From contig NC_013889.1 of the NCBI RefSeq assembly GCF_000025545.1, positions 248,001 through 312,000 of the forward strand: a DNA stretch of 64,000 nucleotides, read 5' to 3'. Of the stretch, positions 1 to 9,199 are shown in pieces (within the stretch, counting starts at the first letter, position 1; each line of letters starts with the position of its first letter). Origin of the DNA: Thioalkalivibrio sp. K90mix. Lineage in GTDB: Bacteria > Pseudomonadota > Gammaproteobacteria > Ectothiorhodospirales > Ectothiorhodospiraceae. The notes below the pieces were generated by a model, which did not search any database, was not told the DNA's origin, and worked only from the letters and a program-made list of their open reading frames with translations. A program made the position numbers and the translations under genes.

Positions 1-2504
1 CGCAGGGCGTCGGGGTCCTGCTTCTCGGCCTTGCGCGCCCAGGTCTCGAAGCTCGTGCCGTCGGTGATGTCCGCCGGCAGGCGGGCGTCGTAGAAGTCGA
101 ACAGCCGGTCTTCCTCCACCAGCAGGTCGCGCCGGCGCCCGCGCGCCTCCTGCTCGGCGATCTCGGCCACCGCCTCGCGGTTCGCCTGCACCCCCTTCGA
201 GCGGGTGCGCAGCTCGCCGCCGACCAGGCCCTCGCGGATCAGGATACGCCGCGCCTCGGACGGGTCGTGCTTCGCGAAGTCCACCGGCTTTTTCGGGGCC
301 ACGACCAGGCCGTACAGGGTGATGCGGTCGAAGGCCCCGACGCGCCCGCTGCGGCGCTGGAAGTGCGGCTCGAAGATGTGGTGCTTGAGCAGGTGCGGCG
401 CCGCGGCCAGGATCCAGTCGGGCTCGATGCGGGCGTTGTCGCGGGCGTAGACACGGGTGGTCTCGGCGATCTCCGCGCTCATCACCCAGGCGGGCTTCTT
501 CTTCGCCAGGACCGATCCGGGATGGATCTGGAAGCGGCGGTTGCGTGCGCCGAGGTAGTCGCCGCGCTCGGTCTTCTGGCCGATCTGACTGACCAGCCCG
601 GTCAACAGGGCGCGGTGCACGGGCTCGGCGTCGGCGGGCTGGTGGTTTGGCTTCAGGTCCATCTCTCGGGCCAGGCGCAGCAGCTGCACGCGCAGCTCCT
701 GCCATTCGCGCATGCGCAGGAAGTTGAGGAAGTGCTCGCGGCACCAGCGCTTGAGGGCATTCGAGCCGAGGTCCTCGCGGGCCGTGTGCCAGGCCTCCCA
801 CAGCCGCAGCATACCCATGAAGTCGGAGCCCTCGACCTGAAACTCGCGGTGGGCCTGGTCCGCCGCCTGAGTGGCCTCGGCCGGGCGCTCGCGCGGGTCC
901 TGTAGCGACAGGAAGGCGGCGATGGTCGCGGTCTCGGTCACGCAGCCATGATCGGCTCCGGCCAGCAGCATCGCGCCGTGGCGCGGGTCGATGGGCATGC
1001 GCGCCAGCTGGCGGCCGCGCGGGGTGGTGCGCCCGCGCGTGTCCACTGCACCCAGCTCCTCCAGCAGGCGGTAGCCGTCCTTGACCAGGCGCGGATCGGG
1101 TGGATCCACGAATGGGAACTGGCGTGGCTGGCCCAGCTTCAGCGCGGCCATCTGCAGGATGACGGAGGCGAGGTTGGAGCGCTGGATCTCCGGGTCGGTG
1201 AACGGCGGGCGCAGGTTGTAATCGTCCTCCGAGAACAGGCGGATGCAGATGCCCGGGCCCAGGCGGCCGCAGCGCCCGGCGCGCTGGTCGCAGGCAGCCT
1301 GCGAGATCGGCTCCAGGCTCAGGCGCTGCACGCGCGAGCGCCAGGAGTAGCGCGAGATACGGGCCAGCCCGGAGTCGATCACGAAGCGGATGCCGGGGAC
1401 GGTCAGCGCGGTCTCGGCGACGTTGGTGGCCAGCACGATGCGCCGCCCGCTGTGCGACTGGAACACCCGCGCCTGCTCGCGCGCGGACAGGCGGGCGTAC
1501 AGCGCCAGGACCTCGGTGTCGGCGCGCACCTGGCCGCGCAGGGCCTTGTGGGCGTCGCGGATCTCGCGCTCGCCGGGCAGGAACACCAGGATGTCGCCGG
1601 GGCCGGCGCGTTCGCATTCCGCCACCGCGTCGCGGATGCCGTCGAACAGGTCGCGTTCGCCGCGTTCTGTGGAATTGTCCTCGTCGGCGTCTTCGGGCTC
1701 GATTGGGCGGTAGCGCAGCTCCACCGGGTAGGTGCGTCCGGCCACGGTCAGGATCGGGGCGTCGTCGAAGAATGCGGACAGGCGCTCCGGGTCCAGCGTC
1801 GCCGAGGTGATGATGATGCGCAGCTCCGGGCGCTTCTTCGACAGGCGCTTGAGTACGCCCATCAGGAAGTCGATGTTCAGGCTGCGCTCGTGCGCCTCGT
1901 CGACGATGAGGGTGTCGTAGGCGCGCAGCTCCGGGTCATGTGCCAGCTCCGCCAGCAGCATGCCGTCGGTCATCAGCTTGACCCAGTTGTTCGGCCCCGT
2001 CTGGTCGGAGAAGCGCACCTTGAAGCCGACGGTGGAATTCCGGTCGCCGCCCAGCGTGGTGCCGAGCTCCTCGGCGATGCGGCTGGCCACCGAACGCGCG
2101 GCGATGCGGCGCGGCTGGGTGTGGCCGATCAGCCCCGTCTCGCCGCGCCCTGCCTCCAGGCACAGCTTGGGTAGCTGGGTGGTCTTGCCGGAGCCGGTCT
2201 CGCCGCACAGCACCAACACCGGATGCTCGCGGATGGCGGCGACGATGCGTTCGCGTTCGGCGTGGATCGGCAGGTCGCCGGCGTAAGTGGGCTGCGGGCG
2301 CAGGTGTTGGCGTTCGGCGCCGCCCTGTTCGGCGCGTGCAAGGCGTTCGGTCAGGGTGGAGACGAGCCGGTCACAGGGCTGGCCGCGCTTGTGCCGCTGG
2401 CGGGCCCGGCGCAGCAGTTCGCCCAGTTCGCGGCGTTCGCGGCCCTGCGGCAGGGCCTCCACGGTCCTCGCCAGGGCGTCCAGGTCCGGGCCGGCCGCGG
2501 CCAT
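1..2504 (-). CDS. hrpA: ATP-dependent RNA helicase HrpA, 3' end outside window
   Basis: DEAH-box helicase of the HrpA family, a cytoplasmic RNA helicase linked in E. coli to mRNA processing and stalled-ribosome handling. The frame opens with ATG at 2504, overlapping the stop of the upstream SPOR gene by one base (TGATG), and stays open to position 1, giving about 834 residues of a family that is usually about 1300. Walker A is GETGSGKTTQ at residues 101-110. The Walker B/DEAH box (V-D-E-A-H-E-R-S) has D202 to H205. A QPRRIAARSVA-type motif Ia follows Walker A. The C-terminal OB-fold and HrpA-specific regions lie beyond the window. It is probably cotranscribed with argS and the SPOR gene. Confidence 0.93.
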   Translation of the reverse strand, partial: MAAAGPDLDALARTVEALPQGRERRELGELLRRARQRHKRGQPCDRLVSTLTERLARAEQGGAERQHLRPQPTYAGDLPIHAERERIVAAIREHPVLVLCGETGSGKTTQLPKLCLEAGRGETGLIGHTQPRRIAARSVASRIAEELGTTLGGDRNSTVGFKVRFSDQTGPNNWVKLMTDGMLLAELAHDPELRAYDTLIVDEAHERSLNIDFLMGVLKRLSKKRPELRIIITSATLDPERLSAFFDDAPILTVAGRTYPVELRYRPIEPEDADEDNSTERGERDLFDGIRDAVAECERAGPGDILVFLPGEREIRDAHKALRGQVRADTEVLALYARLSAREQARVFQSHSGRRIVLATNVAETALTVPGIRFVIDSGLARISRYSWRSRVQRLSLEPISQAACDQRAGRCGRLGPGICIRLFSEDDYNLRPPFTDPEIQRSNLASVILQMAALKLGQPRQFPFVDPPDPRLVKDGYRLLEELGAVDTRGRTTPRGRQLARMPIDPRHGAMLLAGADHGCVTETATIAAFLSLQDPRERPAEATQAADQAHREFQVEGSDFMGMLRLWEAWHTAREDLGSNALKRWCREHFLNFLRMREWQELRVQLLRLAREMDLKPNHQPADAEPVHRALLTGLVSQIGQKTERGDYLGARNRRFQIHPGSVLAKKKPAWVMSAEIAETTRVYARDNARIEPDWILAAAPHLLKHHIFEPHFQRRSGRVGAFDRITLYGLVVAPKKPVDFAKHDPSEARRILIREGLVGGELRTRSKGVQANREAVAEIAEQEARGRRRDLLVEEDRLFDFYDARLPADITDGTSFETWARKAEKQDPDAL

Positions 2505-3088
2505 CAACCGTCCCGATGACGCAGGCGCAGGGCCTCGATGTTCTCCGAGCGCAGGCGGTCCAGGGCGCGGTTGACGTCGTCCTCCTGGGTGAAGGGGCCG
2601 ACAAAGACGCGGTGCCAGGTCTCGCCCTCGACCTGGACCTCGTGTACCTGCGGGCTCAGGCCCAGCAGGGAGATGCGGGCCTTCATCTCGTCGGCCTGTT
2701 CGAACCGTCGGAAGGATCCGATCTGCAGGATCACCGGATCGCCCTCGGCCGGGGAAGCCGGGGGCGGGATCACCTGGTCTTGCGGGACTTCACGTTCGCC
2801 CCGAGGGACGCGGACCTCGTCTTCGGGCAGCAGCTCGTAGTAGCGAAACCGCGGCTCGTCATCAGTGGGCAGACGCTCCGGCTCCGCCGCGGGCGCCCGC
2901 TCGGCCGGGGTCTCCGGTTCGCCGAACAGCGCGCCGATATCGGGTGAACGGTCGGCCCCCTGGAGATAGAGCACGGCGGCGATCCCGAGCCCGATCAGCA
3001 GGCCGGCGAACATCCATACCCAGCCCGGGATCGGTCGCGAAGAGCGGGCGGGAGTGGTCTTGCGGCGCTTGCGGCGGGCCTGGGCCAT
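2504..3088 (-). CDS. SPOR-domain membrane protein (FtsN/DedD-like)
   Basis: A 194-residue bitopic inner-membrane protein. It has a short basic cytoplasmic N-terminus (about residues 1-22, rich in R and K), one transmembrane helix (about 24-43, WVWMFAGLLIGLGIAAVLYL), an acidic, proline-rich periplasmic linker, and a C-terminal SPOR domain (about 115-190, ILQIGSFRRFEQADEMKARI...). SPOR domains bind denuded peptidoglycan at division septa. It begins three bases after the argS stop, and a SPOR gene directly downstream of argS is a recurrent gammaproteobacterial arrangement. The specific role (FtsN-like versus an accessory septal protein) cannot be fixed from sequence. Confidence 0.85.
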   Translation of the reverse strand: MAQARRKRRKTTPARSSRPIPGWVWMFAGLLIGLGIAAVLYLQGADRSPDIGALFGEPETPAERAPAAEPERLPTDDEPRFRYYELLPEDEVRVPRGEREVPQDQVIPPPASPAEGDPVILQIGSFRRFEQADEMKARISLLGLSPQVHEVQVEGETWHRVFVGPFTQEDDVNRALDRLRSENIEALRLRHRDG

Positions 3089-3091
3089 GGG

Positions 3092-4855
3092 CTACATCCG
3101 TTCGGGGGCGGTAACGCCGAGCAGGCGCAGCCCATTGTGCAGCACCTGCTTGATGCCGGTCAGCAGCGCCAGGCGTGCGCCGATCACGGTGGCGTCCTCG
3201 GCGTTCAGGAATGGGACGGCGTTGTAGTAGGTATGGAAGCCGGCGGCCAGCTCGCGCAGGTACTGGGCGATCTGGTGCGGTTCGCAGGCCTCGGCGGCTG
3301 CCGCGATCACCTCGGGGAAGCGGTCGAGGCGGTCCAGCAGGTCGTCTTCCTGCGGCTCGGTCAGGCATGCGGACAGCCCGGTGTCGTCCAACGCGCTGGC
3401 GGTATGGCCGCGCTCCGCGGCGGTGCGCAGCACGCTGGCGATACGCGCGTGGGCGTACTGGATGTAGTACATCGGGTTGTCGTTGGACTGCGACTTGGCC
3501 AGGTCCAGGTCGAAGTCCAGGTGCTGGTCGCAACGGCGCTGCACGTAGAAGAAGCGCGCGGCATCCGACCCGACCTCGTCGCGCAGCTCGCGCAGGGTGA
3601 CGAACTGCCCGGCACGGGTGGACATCGGCAGGCGCTCGCCCCCGCGGTAGAGGATCGCGAACTGCACCAGCAGCACGTCGAGGCGGTCGGCCTCCAGGCC
3701 CAGGGCCTGCAGGGCGGCGCGCACGCGCGGGACGTAGCCGTGGTGGTCGGCGCCCCAGATGTTGATCACGCGCTCGAAGCCGCGCTGGAACTTTTCGCGG
3801 TGGTAGGCGATGTCGGAGGCGAAGTAGGTGTAGTCGCCGTTCTCGCGGCGCACTACGCGATCCTTGTCGTCGCCGTAGTCGGTGGAGCGGAACCACAGGG
3901 CTCCGTCCTGCTCGTACAGCGCGCCGTGTGCCTGGAGATCCTGCACCGCGGCGTCGATCGCACCGGAGTCGGCCAGGCTGCGTTCGGAGAACCAGCACTG
4001 GTATTCGACCCCGAACTCGCGCAGGTCGTCGCGGATGTCTTCAAGGATCGCGTTCAGGCCGCAGTCGAACACCGTGCGGTACAGCTCCGGGCCCAGCAGT
4101 TCGCGGGCACGGGCGATCACCGCGTCGATGTAGACCTCCTTGTCGCCGCCGGCCGGCTCGTCCGGCGGGAGGTCGCGGGTGACGGCCGTGGCCGGGTGCA
4201 CGGCCTGTTCGCCGATCTGCGCGGTCAGGGATTCGGCGACCGGGTAGATGTAGTCGCCCTGGTAGCCGTTGGTGGGGAACGGGACCTGTACGCCGTGCTG
4301 TTCCAGGTAACGCAGCCAGACGCTGGCGGCGAGGATGTTCATCTGCCGCCCGGCGTCGTTCACGTAGTACTCGCGGGTGACGTCGAAACCGCAGAAGTCC
4401 AGCAGGTCGGCGACGGTGGCGCCGAAGGCCGCGCCGCGGCCGTGGCCGACATGCAGCGGGCCGGTGGGGTTGGCGGAGACGAACTCCACCTGCACCGGGC
4501 GGCCGTTGCCCACGCTGGAGCGACCAAAGTCGGCGCCCTGGGCGGCGATGCGGCCCAGCACCTGGGTGCGGGCATCCGCGGCCAGGCGGAAGTTGATGAA
4601 GCCGGGGCCAGCGATCTCGGTGCCGGCCAGGCCGGGCACGGCCGGCATCGCGGCGCACAGGGCCTCGGCCAGGTCGCGGGGCTTGGCTTTGGCCGGGCGC
4701 GCGAGTTGCATCGCCAGATTGCTGGCAAAGTCGCCGTGTTCGCGGTCGCGGGCACGCGTAACCTGTACCTCGACACCATGATCGGGGGGTATGCGGCCAT
4801 CGGCCACCAGGGTCTCCAGGGCGGCCGCGAGGGCCTGGGTAAGGGCGTCTTTCAA
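3092..4855 (-). CDS. argS: arginyl-tRNA synthetase
   Basis: A 587-residue class I aminoacyl-tRNA synthetase that charges tRNA-Arg in the cytoplasm. The N-terminal tRNA-binding domain is followed by the HIGH-type signature HVGH at residues 135-138 (context ANPTGPLHVGHGRGA). The second signature is MSTRAGQ at 411-417, the usual degenerate KMSKS of ArgS. The C-terminal DALR anticodon-binding domain ends at GVTAPERM. The predicted start is TTG (plus-strand caa at 4853-4855). The protein start MKDALTQAL aligns with the normal ArgS N-terminus, so TTG looks genuine, although no strong Shine-Dalgarno site precedes it. It lies between priA and the SPOR gene. Confidence 0.96.
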   Translation of the reverse strand: MKDALTQALAAALETLVADGRIPPDHGVEVQVTRARDREHGDFASNLAMQLARPAKAKPRDLAEALCAAMPAVPGLAGTEIAGPGFINFRLAADARTQVLGRIAAQGADFGRSSVGNGRPVQVEFVSANPTGPLHVGHGRGAAFGATVADLLDFCGFDVTREYYVNDAGRQMNILAASVWLRYLEQHGVQVPFPTNGYQGDYIYPVAESLTAQIGEQAVHPATAVTRDLPPDEPAGGDKEVYIDAVIARARELLGPELYRTVFDCGLNAILEDIRDDLREFGVEYQCWFSERSLADSGAIDAAVQDLQAHGALYEQDGALWFRSTDYGDDKDRVVRRENGDYTYFASDIAYHREKFQRGFERVINIWGADHHGYVPRVRAALQALGLEADRLDVLLVQFAILYRGGERLPMSTRAGQFVTLRELRDEVGSDAARFFYVQRRCDQHLDFDLDLAKSQSNDNPMYYIQYAHARIASVLRTAAERGHTASALDDTGLSACLTEPQEDDLLDRLDRFPEVIAAAAEACEPHQIAQYLRELAAGFHTYYNAVPFLNAEDATVIGARLALLTGIKQVLHNGLRLLGVTAPERM

Positions 4856-4930
4856 AGGAACCGGGTCCGTTGTCTCAAAAGGCCCGCATTCTAACCAGAA
4901 TCCAGGCCGGGTGCCCGCTGGATGCGGGGT

Positions 4931-7126
4931 TCAGGCGAGGGAGACCGGGTCCACATCGATCGCGATGCGAACCCCACGCGGCAGATCTTCCGTCTGCCAC
5001 GCATGTCGGGCCTGCGTGAGCGTCCGGTGCAGGGCCTGACGCTCGGCCGCGCGCAGCAGGATCTGCTCGCGGAAACGCCGGTTCACGCGATGGCGCGGGG
5101 CGGGGGCCGGACCCAGCACGCGCAGGTCTCCGTGCCGTGCCGCGAGCAGGTGTCCGGCGATGGTCTCCGCGTGGCGATGCGCCGCTGCGGCTTCGGCGGC
5201 CTCGACGCGGACCAGGGCCAGGTGCCCGTACGGCGGCAGCCCGGCCGCCTCGCGTTCGGCCAGCAGGGGCTCGAGCATCGCCGGATAGTTACCGGCATCC
5301 AGCCCCCGCATCAGGGGGTGATCGGGGTGGCCGGTCTGCAGGAGGACGCGCCCGCCACCGTCACCCCGGCCCGCACGACCGGCGGCCTGCACGATCAGTT
5401 GCAGGGTGTGTTCGGTAGCGCGCAGATCCACGCTGAACAGCCCCTGGTCGACGTCAATCACGCCGACCAGTCCGACGCGCGGGAAGTCGTGACCCTTGGC
5501 CAGCATCTGGGTGCCGACCACGATCGCGGCATCCAGCTGACGGATGCGGTCCAGTGCGGTCTCCAGGGCCCCTTTGTGGCGCACGCTGTCGCGGTCGAGG
5601 CGAATGATCGGCGTCTGGGGGAAGTGCCGGGCCAGGGCCTGTTCCAGGCGTTGGGTACCGAGCCCGCGATTGATCAGGGCCTCGCCGCATTCCGGGCAGC
5701 GTTCCGCCCGGCGCTCCTGGTGTCCGCACAAATGGCAGATCGCGCGACGATCCTGGGTATGCACGGTGAGGTGAGCATCGCAATCCGGGCAGTCGGCGAC
5801 CCAGCCACAACTCTCGCAGGCGAGCACGCGCGCAAAGCCGCGCCGGTTGAGCAGGACAAAGCACTGCGCTCCGGCGGCCAGGGTCTGTTGCATGGCATCC
5901 AGCAGCGGCGCGGTCAGGCCCTCGTCCGGGCTGTGCACGCGGGTGTCGATGGTCTCCACACTGGGGGGTTGCGTGCCGTCCGGGCGGGAACGCAGATGCA
6001 CATGGGTGTAGCGCCCCTGGCGTGCGGCGTGCAGGGTCTCCAGGGTGGGTGTCGCCGAGCCCAGAACGACCGGGGTGTGCTCGAGCTGGCCACGCTTGAT
6101 CGCCAGATCCCGCGCGCTGTAGCGAAAGCCGTCCTGCTGCTTGAACGCGCTGTCGTGTTCCTCGTCGACGATGATCAGGCCCGGCTCGGGCAGCGGGACG
6201 AACAGGGCGGAACGGGTCCCGACCACGATGCGGCGTTCGCCCTGCCGGGCTGCCTCCCAGGCACGCAGGCGCTCACCCTCGGCCAGGCCGGAGTGCAGCA
6301 GTGCAACCTGTCCCGGAAAGCGCTGCTGGATGCGCCCGGCAAGCTGGGGCGTCAGTGCGATTTCCGGGATCAGGAACAGGACCTGACGGCCACGCGCGAC
6401 CGCATCGGCGGCCATGCGCAGATAGACCTCGGTCTTGCCGCTTCCGGTGACGCCCTCCAGCAGCATCGGGCGGGGGTCGTCTGGCGACACCGCCGCGATG
6501 GCGGCCTCCTGCTCGGGGGTCAGGGTGTAGCCGGTGCCGGTAGGGGGCGCTGGAGCAAGCGGATCGGCACGCGTCTGTTCCAGCCAGCCGCGTGCCTCCA
6601 GCTGTCGCAGATCCTTCGCGGTGATCTGCAGGGCGGCCGCGGTGGACAGTGTCGTGCGGTCCAGCGCGGCGCCGAGCGCGGGCAGGGCACGCAGGATGGC
6701 GAGCTGGCGGCGGCCCCGTACCTGCCCTTCCGCGAGTGCCCTGTGGCCCGCCGCCGTGAGCCGCCAGAGGGGTTCGGGGGCCAGGATGGGCAAGGGGTGG
6801 CCACGCCGCAGGGCGGGGGGCAGCGCGCTCAGGAGGGCCTCGCCCAGTGGGTGGTGGTAGTAGCGGGCCCCGAAACGCAGGAGTTCCAGCACCATCGGCG
6901 TCAGGATGGGCTGCGCATCGGGTGAACCCAGTGCCTCGCGCAGCTTGTTCTCGGGCACGTCGCTTTGATTCGCGAGTGCGACCACGATGCCGATCGCCTC
7001 GCCACGACCGAAGGGTACACGGACTCGTTGCCCGGGCCTCAGATCGGTGTCTTCGGGGATCCGGTAGTCGAACAGGCGGTCCAGCGGTCGGTCGAGTGCG
7101 ACCTGGGCAATTCCGGTCTCGGGCAT
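4931..7126 (-). CDS. priA: primosomal protein N' (replication restart helicase PriA)
   Basis: A 731-residue superfamily 2 3'-5' DNA helicase that recognises stalled forks and reloads the replisome. The N-terminal 3'BD/winged-helix region covers about residues 1-200. Walker A is GVTGSGKT (225-232) and the DEEH box is at 321-324. Eight zinc-binding cysteines sit between the helicase motifs at about 437, 440, 446, 449, 464, 467, 477 and 480. The C-terminal helicase lobe contains QAAGRAGRGDGGGRV. The ATG at 7126 is followed by the typical N-terminus ETGIAQVALDRPLDRLFDY. Consensus-type DnaA boxes lie about 45-70 bases upstream. Confidence 0.96.
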   Translation of the reverse strand: MPETGIAQVALDRPLDRLFDYRIPEDTDLRPGQRVRVPFGRGEAIGIVVALANQSDVPENKLREALGSPDAQPILTPMVLELLRFGARYYHHPLGEALLSALPPALRRGHPLPILAPEPLWRLTAAGHRALAEGQVRGRRQLAILRALPALGAALDRTTLSTAAALQITAKDLRQLEARGWLEQTRADPLAPAPPTGTGYTLTPEQEAAIAAVSPDDPRPMLLEGVTGSGKTEVYLRMAADAVARGRQVLFLIPEIALTPQLAGRIQQRFPGQVALLHSGLAEGERLRAWEAARQGERRIVVGTRSALFVPLPEPGLIIVDEEHDSAFKQQDGFRYSARDLAIKRGQLEHTPVVLGSATPTLETLHAARQGRYTHVHLRSRPDGTQPPSVETIDTRVHSPDEGLTAPLLDAMQQTLAAGAQCFVLLNRRGFARVLACESCGWVADCPDCDAHLTVHTQDRRAICHLCGHQERRAERCPECGEALINRGLGTQRLEQALARHFPQTPIIRLDRDSVRHKGALETALDRIRQLDAAIVVGTQMLAKGHDFPRVGLVGVIDVDQGLFSVDLRATEHTLQLIVQAAGRAGRGDGGGRVLLQTGHPDHPLMRGLDAGNYPAMLEPLLAEREAAGLPPYGHLALVRVEAAEAAAAHRHAETIAGHLLAARHGDLRVLGPAPAPRHRVNRRFREQILLRAAERQALHRTLTQARHAWQTEDLPRGVRIAIDVDPVSLA

Positions 7127-7170
7127 GTGGCTAGTCTACGCCAGTCCGCATACGCACAAGAGTGTGACCG

Positions 7171-7193
7171 TTATCCACAAAACCTGTGGACAA
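7171..7193. promoter_or_regulatory. DnaA-box pair upstream of priA
   Basis: TTATCCACA at 7171-7179 is a perfect consensus DnaA box on the plus strand. TGTGGACAA at 7185-7193 is the reverse complement of TTGTCCACA, one mismatch from consensus, giving two convergent boxes five bases apart. A weaker TGTGGAGGA follows at 7197-7205. The pair lies 45-67 bases upstream of the priA ATG, so DnaA control of priA or DnaA titration is possible. No origin-associated genes (dnaA, dnaN, gyrB, rpmH, mnmG, parAB) are nearby. Confidence 0.5.
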
Positions 7194-7432
7194 CTCTGTG
7201 GAGGAAATGGGGTGAAAGCCGCTAAACGCCTGTTGCTGCTTGGTTCGTATCAGAATGGCTAAAAAGCGACCAAAGTGTTTTTGTTTCGTGTTATCAGCTA
7301 GTTGTGTGTCATTGATGATATCGGTTGGCTGTTGTGTCACCTAACTGCCATCGTTTGTATCCACCTGTGGGTATCCTGTACAGGTCGTGTACAGGGATTG
7401 GTCCGGTATTGGCCTCTCGGAGGGCTGCGCAC

Positions 7433-7467
7433 AAAAAAGCCCGGCCACCGAAAATGGGGCCGGGCTT
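7433..7467 (-). terminator. rho-independent terminator of the pnt operon
   Basis: A perfect 10-bp stem (7437-7446 paired with 7458-7467; arm AAGCCCGGCC) encloses an 11-base loop. On the minus strand it is followed by a six-T tract (7433-7438). It lies about 35 bases past the pntB stop and reads in the pntB direction. Confidence 0.9.
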
Positions 7468-7502
7468 GCAAGCGGAAACCGGGCGCGAGGCCCGGCATCG
7501 GT

Positions 7503-8891
7503 CTAGCCGAGGGCCTTGACCGATGCCACCAGTTCGGCGGCTACCTTCTGGCCGTCGCCGTACAGCATCTGGTTGTTGTCGGCATAGAACAGGTGGTTCT
7601 CGATGCCCGAGAACCCCGCGCCCTTGCCGCGCTTCACGCAGATGACGTTCTTCGCCTGGTCGGCGTTCAGGATCGGCATGCCGTAGATCGGCGATTCCGG
7701 ATTGGTCCGGGCCACCGGGTTCACGACGTCGTTCGCGCCGATCACCATCGCGACATCCGCGGTCTTGAACTCCTCGTTGATCTCGTCGAGATCGAAGATG
7801 ATGTCGTAGGGCACGCCGGCCTCGGCCAGCAGCACGTTCATGTGCCCGGGCATGCGGCCTGCGACCGGGTGGATCGCGAACTTCACGTCCACGCCGCGCT
7901 TTTGCAGCAACTGGGTGAATTCCCAGATCTTGTGCTGCGCCTGCGCCACGGCCATGCCGTAGCCCGGCACGATGATCACCTTCTCGGCGTAGGCCATCAT
8001 GATCCCGGCGTCGTTGGCCTGGATCTCCTTCATGGTGCCTTCGATCGCTTCTTCGGCGCCGCCGCTGGAACCCCCGAACTGGCTGAACAGGATGTTCTTG
8101 ATCGGGCGGTTCATCGCCTTGGCCATCAACTGCGTGAGCAGCGTACCGGCCGCACCGACCACGATACCGGCGATCATCAGGGCCGGGTTGTCGAGGACGA
8201 TCCCCTTCAGGCCGACCGCGAGACCGGTCAGGGCGTTGTACAGCGAGATAACCACCGGCATGTCGGCGCCGCCGATCGGCAGGGTCATCAGGATGCCGAA
8301 GGCCAGCGCCAGCACGAAGAACAGCAGCAGGCTGAACGACCCGATCTCGCCGCCACTGGTGGCCATCATGAAGCCCAGCAGCACGGTGATCGCGAAGATC
8401 GCGATGTTCACGATCTGCTGGCCGCCGAAGGTAAAGGTCTTCTTCATCAGGCCTTCAAGCTTGGCGTAGGCCACCAGCGAGCCGGAGAAGGCCACCGAGC
8501 CGATCAGCGAGCCGGTCACCGCGATCGCCAGGCCGGTGTTGGTGACCGTCTCCGGGGTGGCCTGCAGCAGGTAGATTGCACCGATACCGGCCGCGGCGCC
8601 GCCGCCCATGCCGTTGTAAAGCGCGATCATCTGCGGCATGTCGGTCATCGCGACCTTCTTGCCGCTCCACCAGGCCAGCGCGCCACCGATGGCGATACCC
8701 AGAATGATCAGGGTGTAGTTCACGCCGCCGGAGATCTCCGGGTGCACGAAGGTCACGAGCGTGGCGATCACCATGCCCACGCCGGCCCAGATGATCCCCG
8801 GACGTGCGGTGGTCGGGGAGGACATCTGCTTGAGGCCGACGATGAACAGCACCGCCGCCGCGAAGTAGGCGAGGTTGATGATCAGACTCAT
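7503..8891 (-). CDS. pntB: NAD(P) transhydrogenase subunit beta
   Basis: A 462-residue inner-membrane subunit of the proton-translocating transhydrogenase, which couples hydride transfer from NADH to NADP+ to proton entry. The N-terminal two thirds is a bundle of hydrophobic helices (domain II). The C-terminal third is the NADP(H)-binding domain III, recognised by VPGYGMAVAQAQHKIWE and later by the GANDVVNPVA and NLFYADNNQMLYGD-type segments. It overlaps pntAB by four bases (ATGA). It is last in a three-gene operon closed by the terminator at 7433-7467. Confidence 0.96.
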   Translation of the reverse strand: MSLIINLAYFAAAVLFIVGLKQMSSPTTARPGIIWAGVGMVIATLVTFVHPEISGGVNYTLIILGIAIGGALAWWSGKKVAMTDMPQMIALYNGMGGGAAAGIGAIYLLQATPETVTNTGLAIAVTGSLIGSVAFSGSLVAYAKLEGLMKKTFTFGGQQIVNIAIFAITVLLGFMMATSGGEIGSFSLLLFFVLALAFGILMTLPIGGADMPVVISLYNALTGLAVGLKGIVLDNPALMIAGIVVGAAGTLLTQLMAKAMNRPIKNILFSQFGGSSGGAEEAIEGTMKEIQANDAGIMMAYAEKVIIVPGYGMAVAQAQHKIWEFTQLLQKRGVDVKFAIHPVAGRMPGHMNVLLAEAGVPYDIIFDLDEINEEFKTADVAMVIGANDVVNPVARTNPESPIYGMPILNADQAKNVICVKRGKGAGFSGIENHLFYADNNQMLYGDGQKVAAELVASVKALG

Positions 8892-9199
8892 GCCTTATCT
8901 CCCTTCTTGTCGTCCTTCTTGCTGGTCGTGAACATCTCCAGCATGCGTTCGGTGACGACATAGCCACCCACGGCGTTGCCCGCGGCCAGGATTACGGCGA
9001 CAAAGCCGATCGCCTGTTCCAGCGGCGTCTGGGCATGGCCCAGCGCGACCATGGTCCCGACCAGCACGATGCCGTGGACAAAGTTGGAACCGGACATCAG
9101 CGGGGTGTGCAGGATGACCGGCACCTTGGAGATGATCTCGTAGCCGGTGAAGGCCGCGAGCATGAAGATGTACAGCGCGATAAAGCCTTCGATGATCAT
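8888..9199 (-). CDS. pntAB: NAD(P) transhydrogenase subunit alpha-2 (membrane part)
   Basis: A 103-residue hydrophobic protein with three or four predicted membrane helices (EGFIALYIFMLAAFTGYEII, then VHGIVLVGTMVALG, then IGFVAVILAAGNAVGGY). It corresponds to the membrane part of the alpha subunit in the split, three-gene form of transhydrogenase (as in Rhodospirillum). The C-terminus is charged (TSKKDDKKGDKA). It overlaps both neighbours by four bases, so the three genes are almost certainly translationally coupled. Confidence 0.93.
   Translation of the reverse strand: MIIEGFIALYIFMLAAFTGYEIISKVPVILHTPLMSGSNFVHGIVLVGTMVALGHAQTPLEQAIGFVAVILAAGNAVGGYVVTERMLEMFTTSKKDDKKGDKA

Larger units (their letters stand above)
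7127..7502. other. priA-pntB intergenic region (376 bases)
   Basis: Non-coding stretch that is AT-richer than its neighbours. It holds the priA upstream region with DnaA-box-like sequences (7171-7193, weaker ones near 7197 and 7357-7374), a perfect 10-base palindrome CCTGTACAGG at 7375-7384 followed by a second TGTACAGG at about 7389-7396, and the rho-independent terminator of the pnt operon. The short minus-strand open frame at 7131-7340 has no family resemblance or ribosome-binding site and was not called. Confidence 0.7.

Noticed and set aside
7131-7340. 69-codon minus-strand frame in the priA-pntB gap.
   Set aside because: No ribosome-binding site, no family resemblance, and it spans the DnaA boxes.
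7127-7440. Possible chromosomal origin of replication.
   Set aside because: Only one perfect and one near-perfect DnaA box, no origin-associated genes, and gene orientation gives no clear replichore switch.
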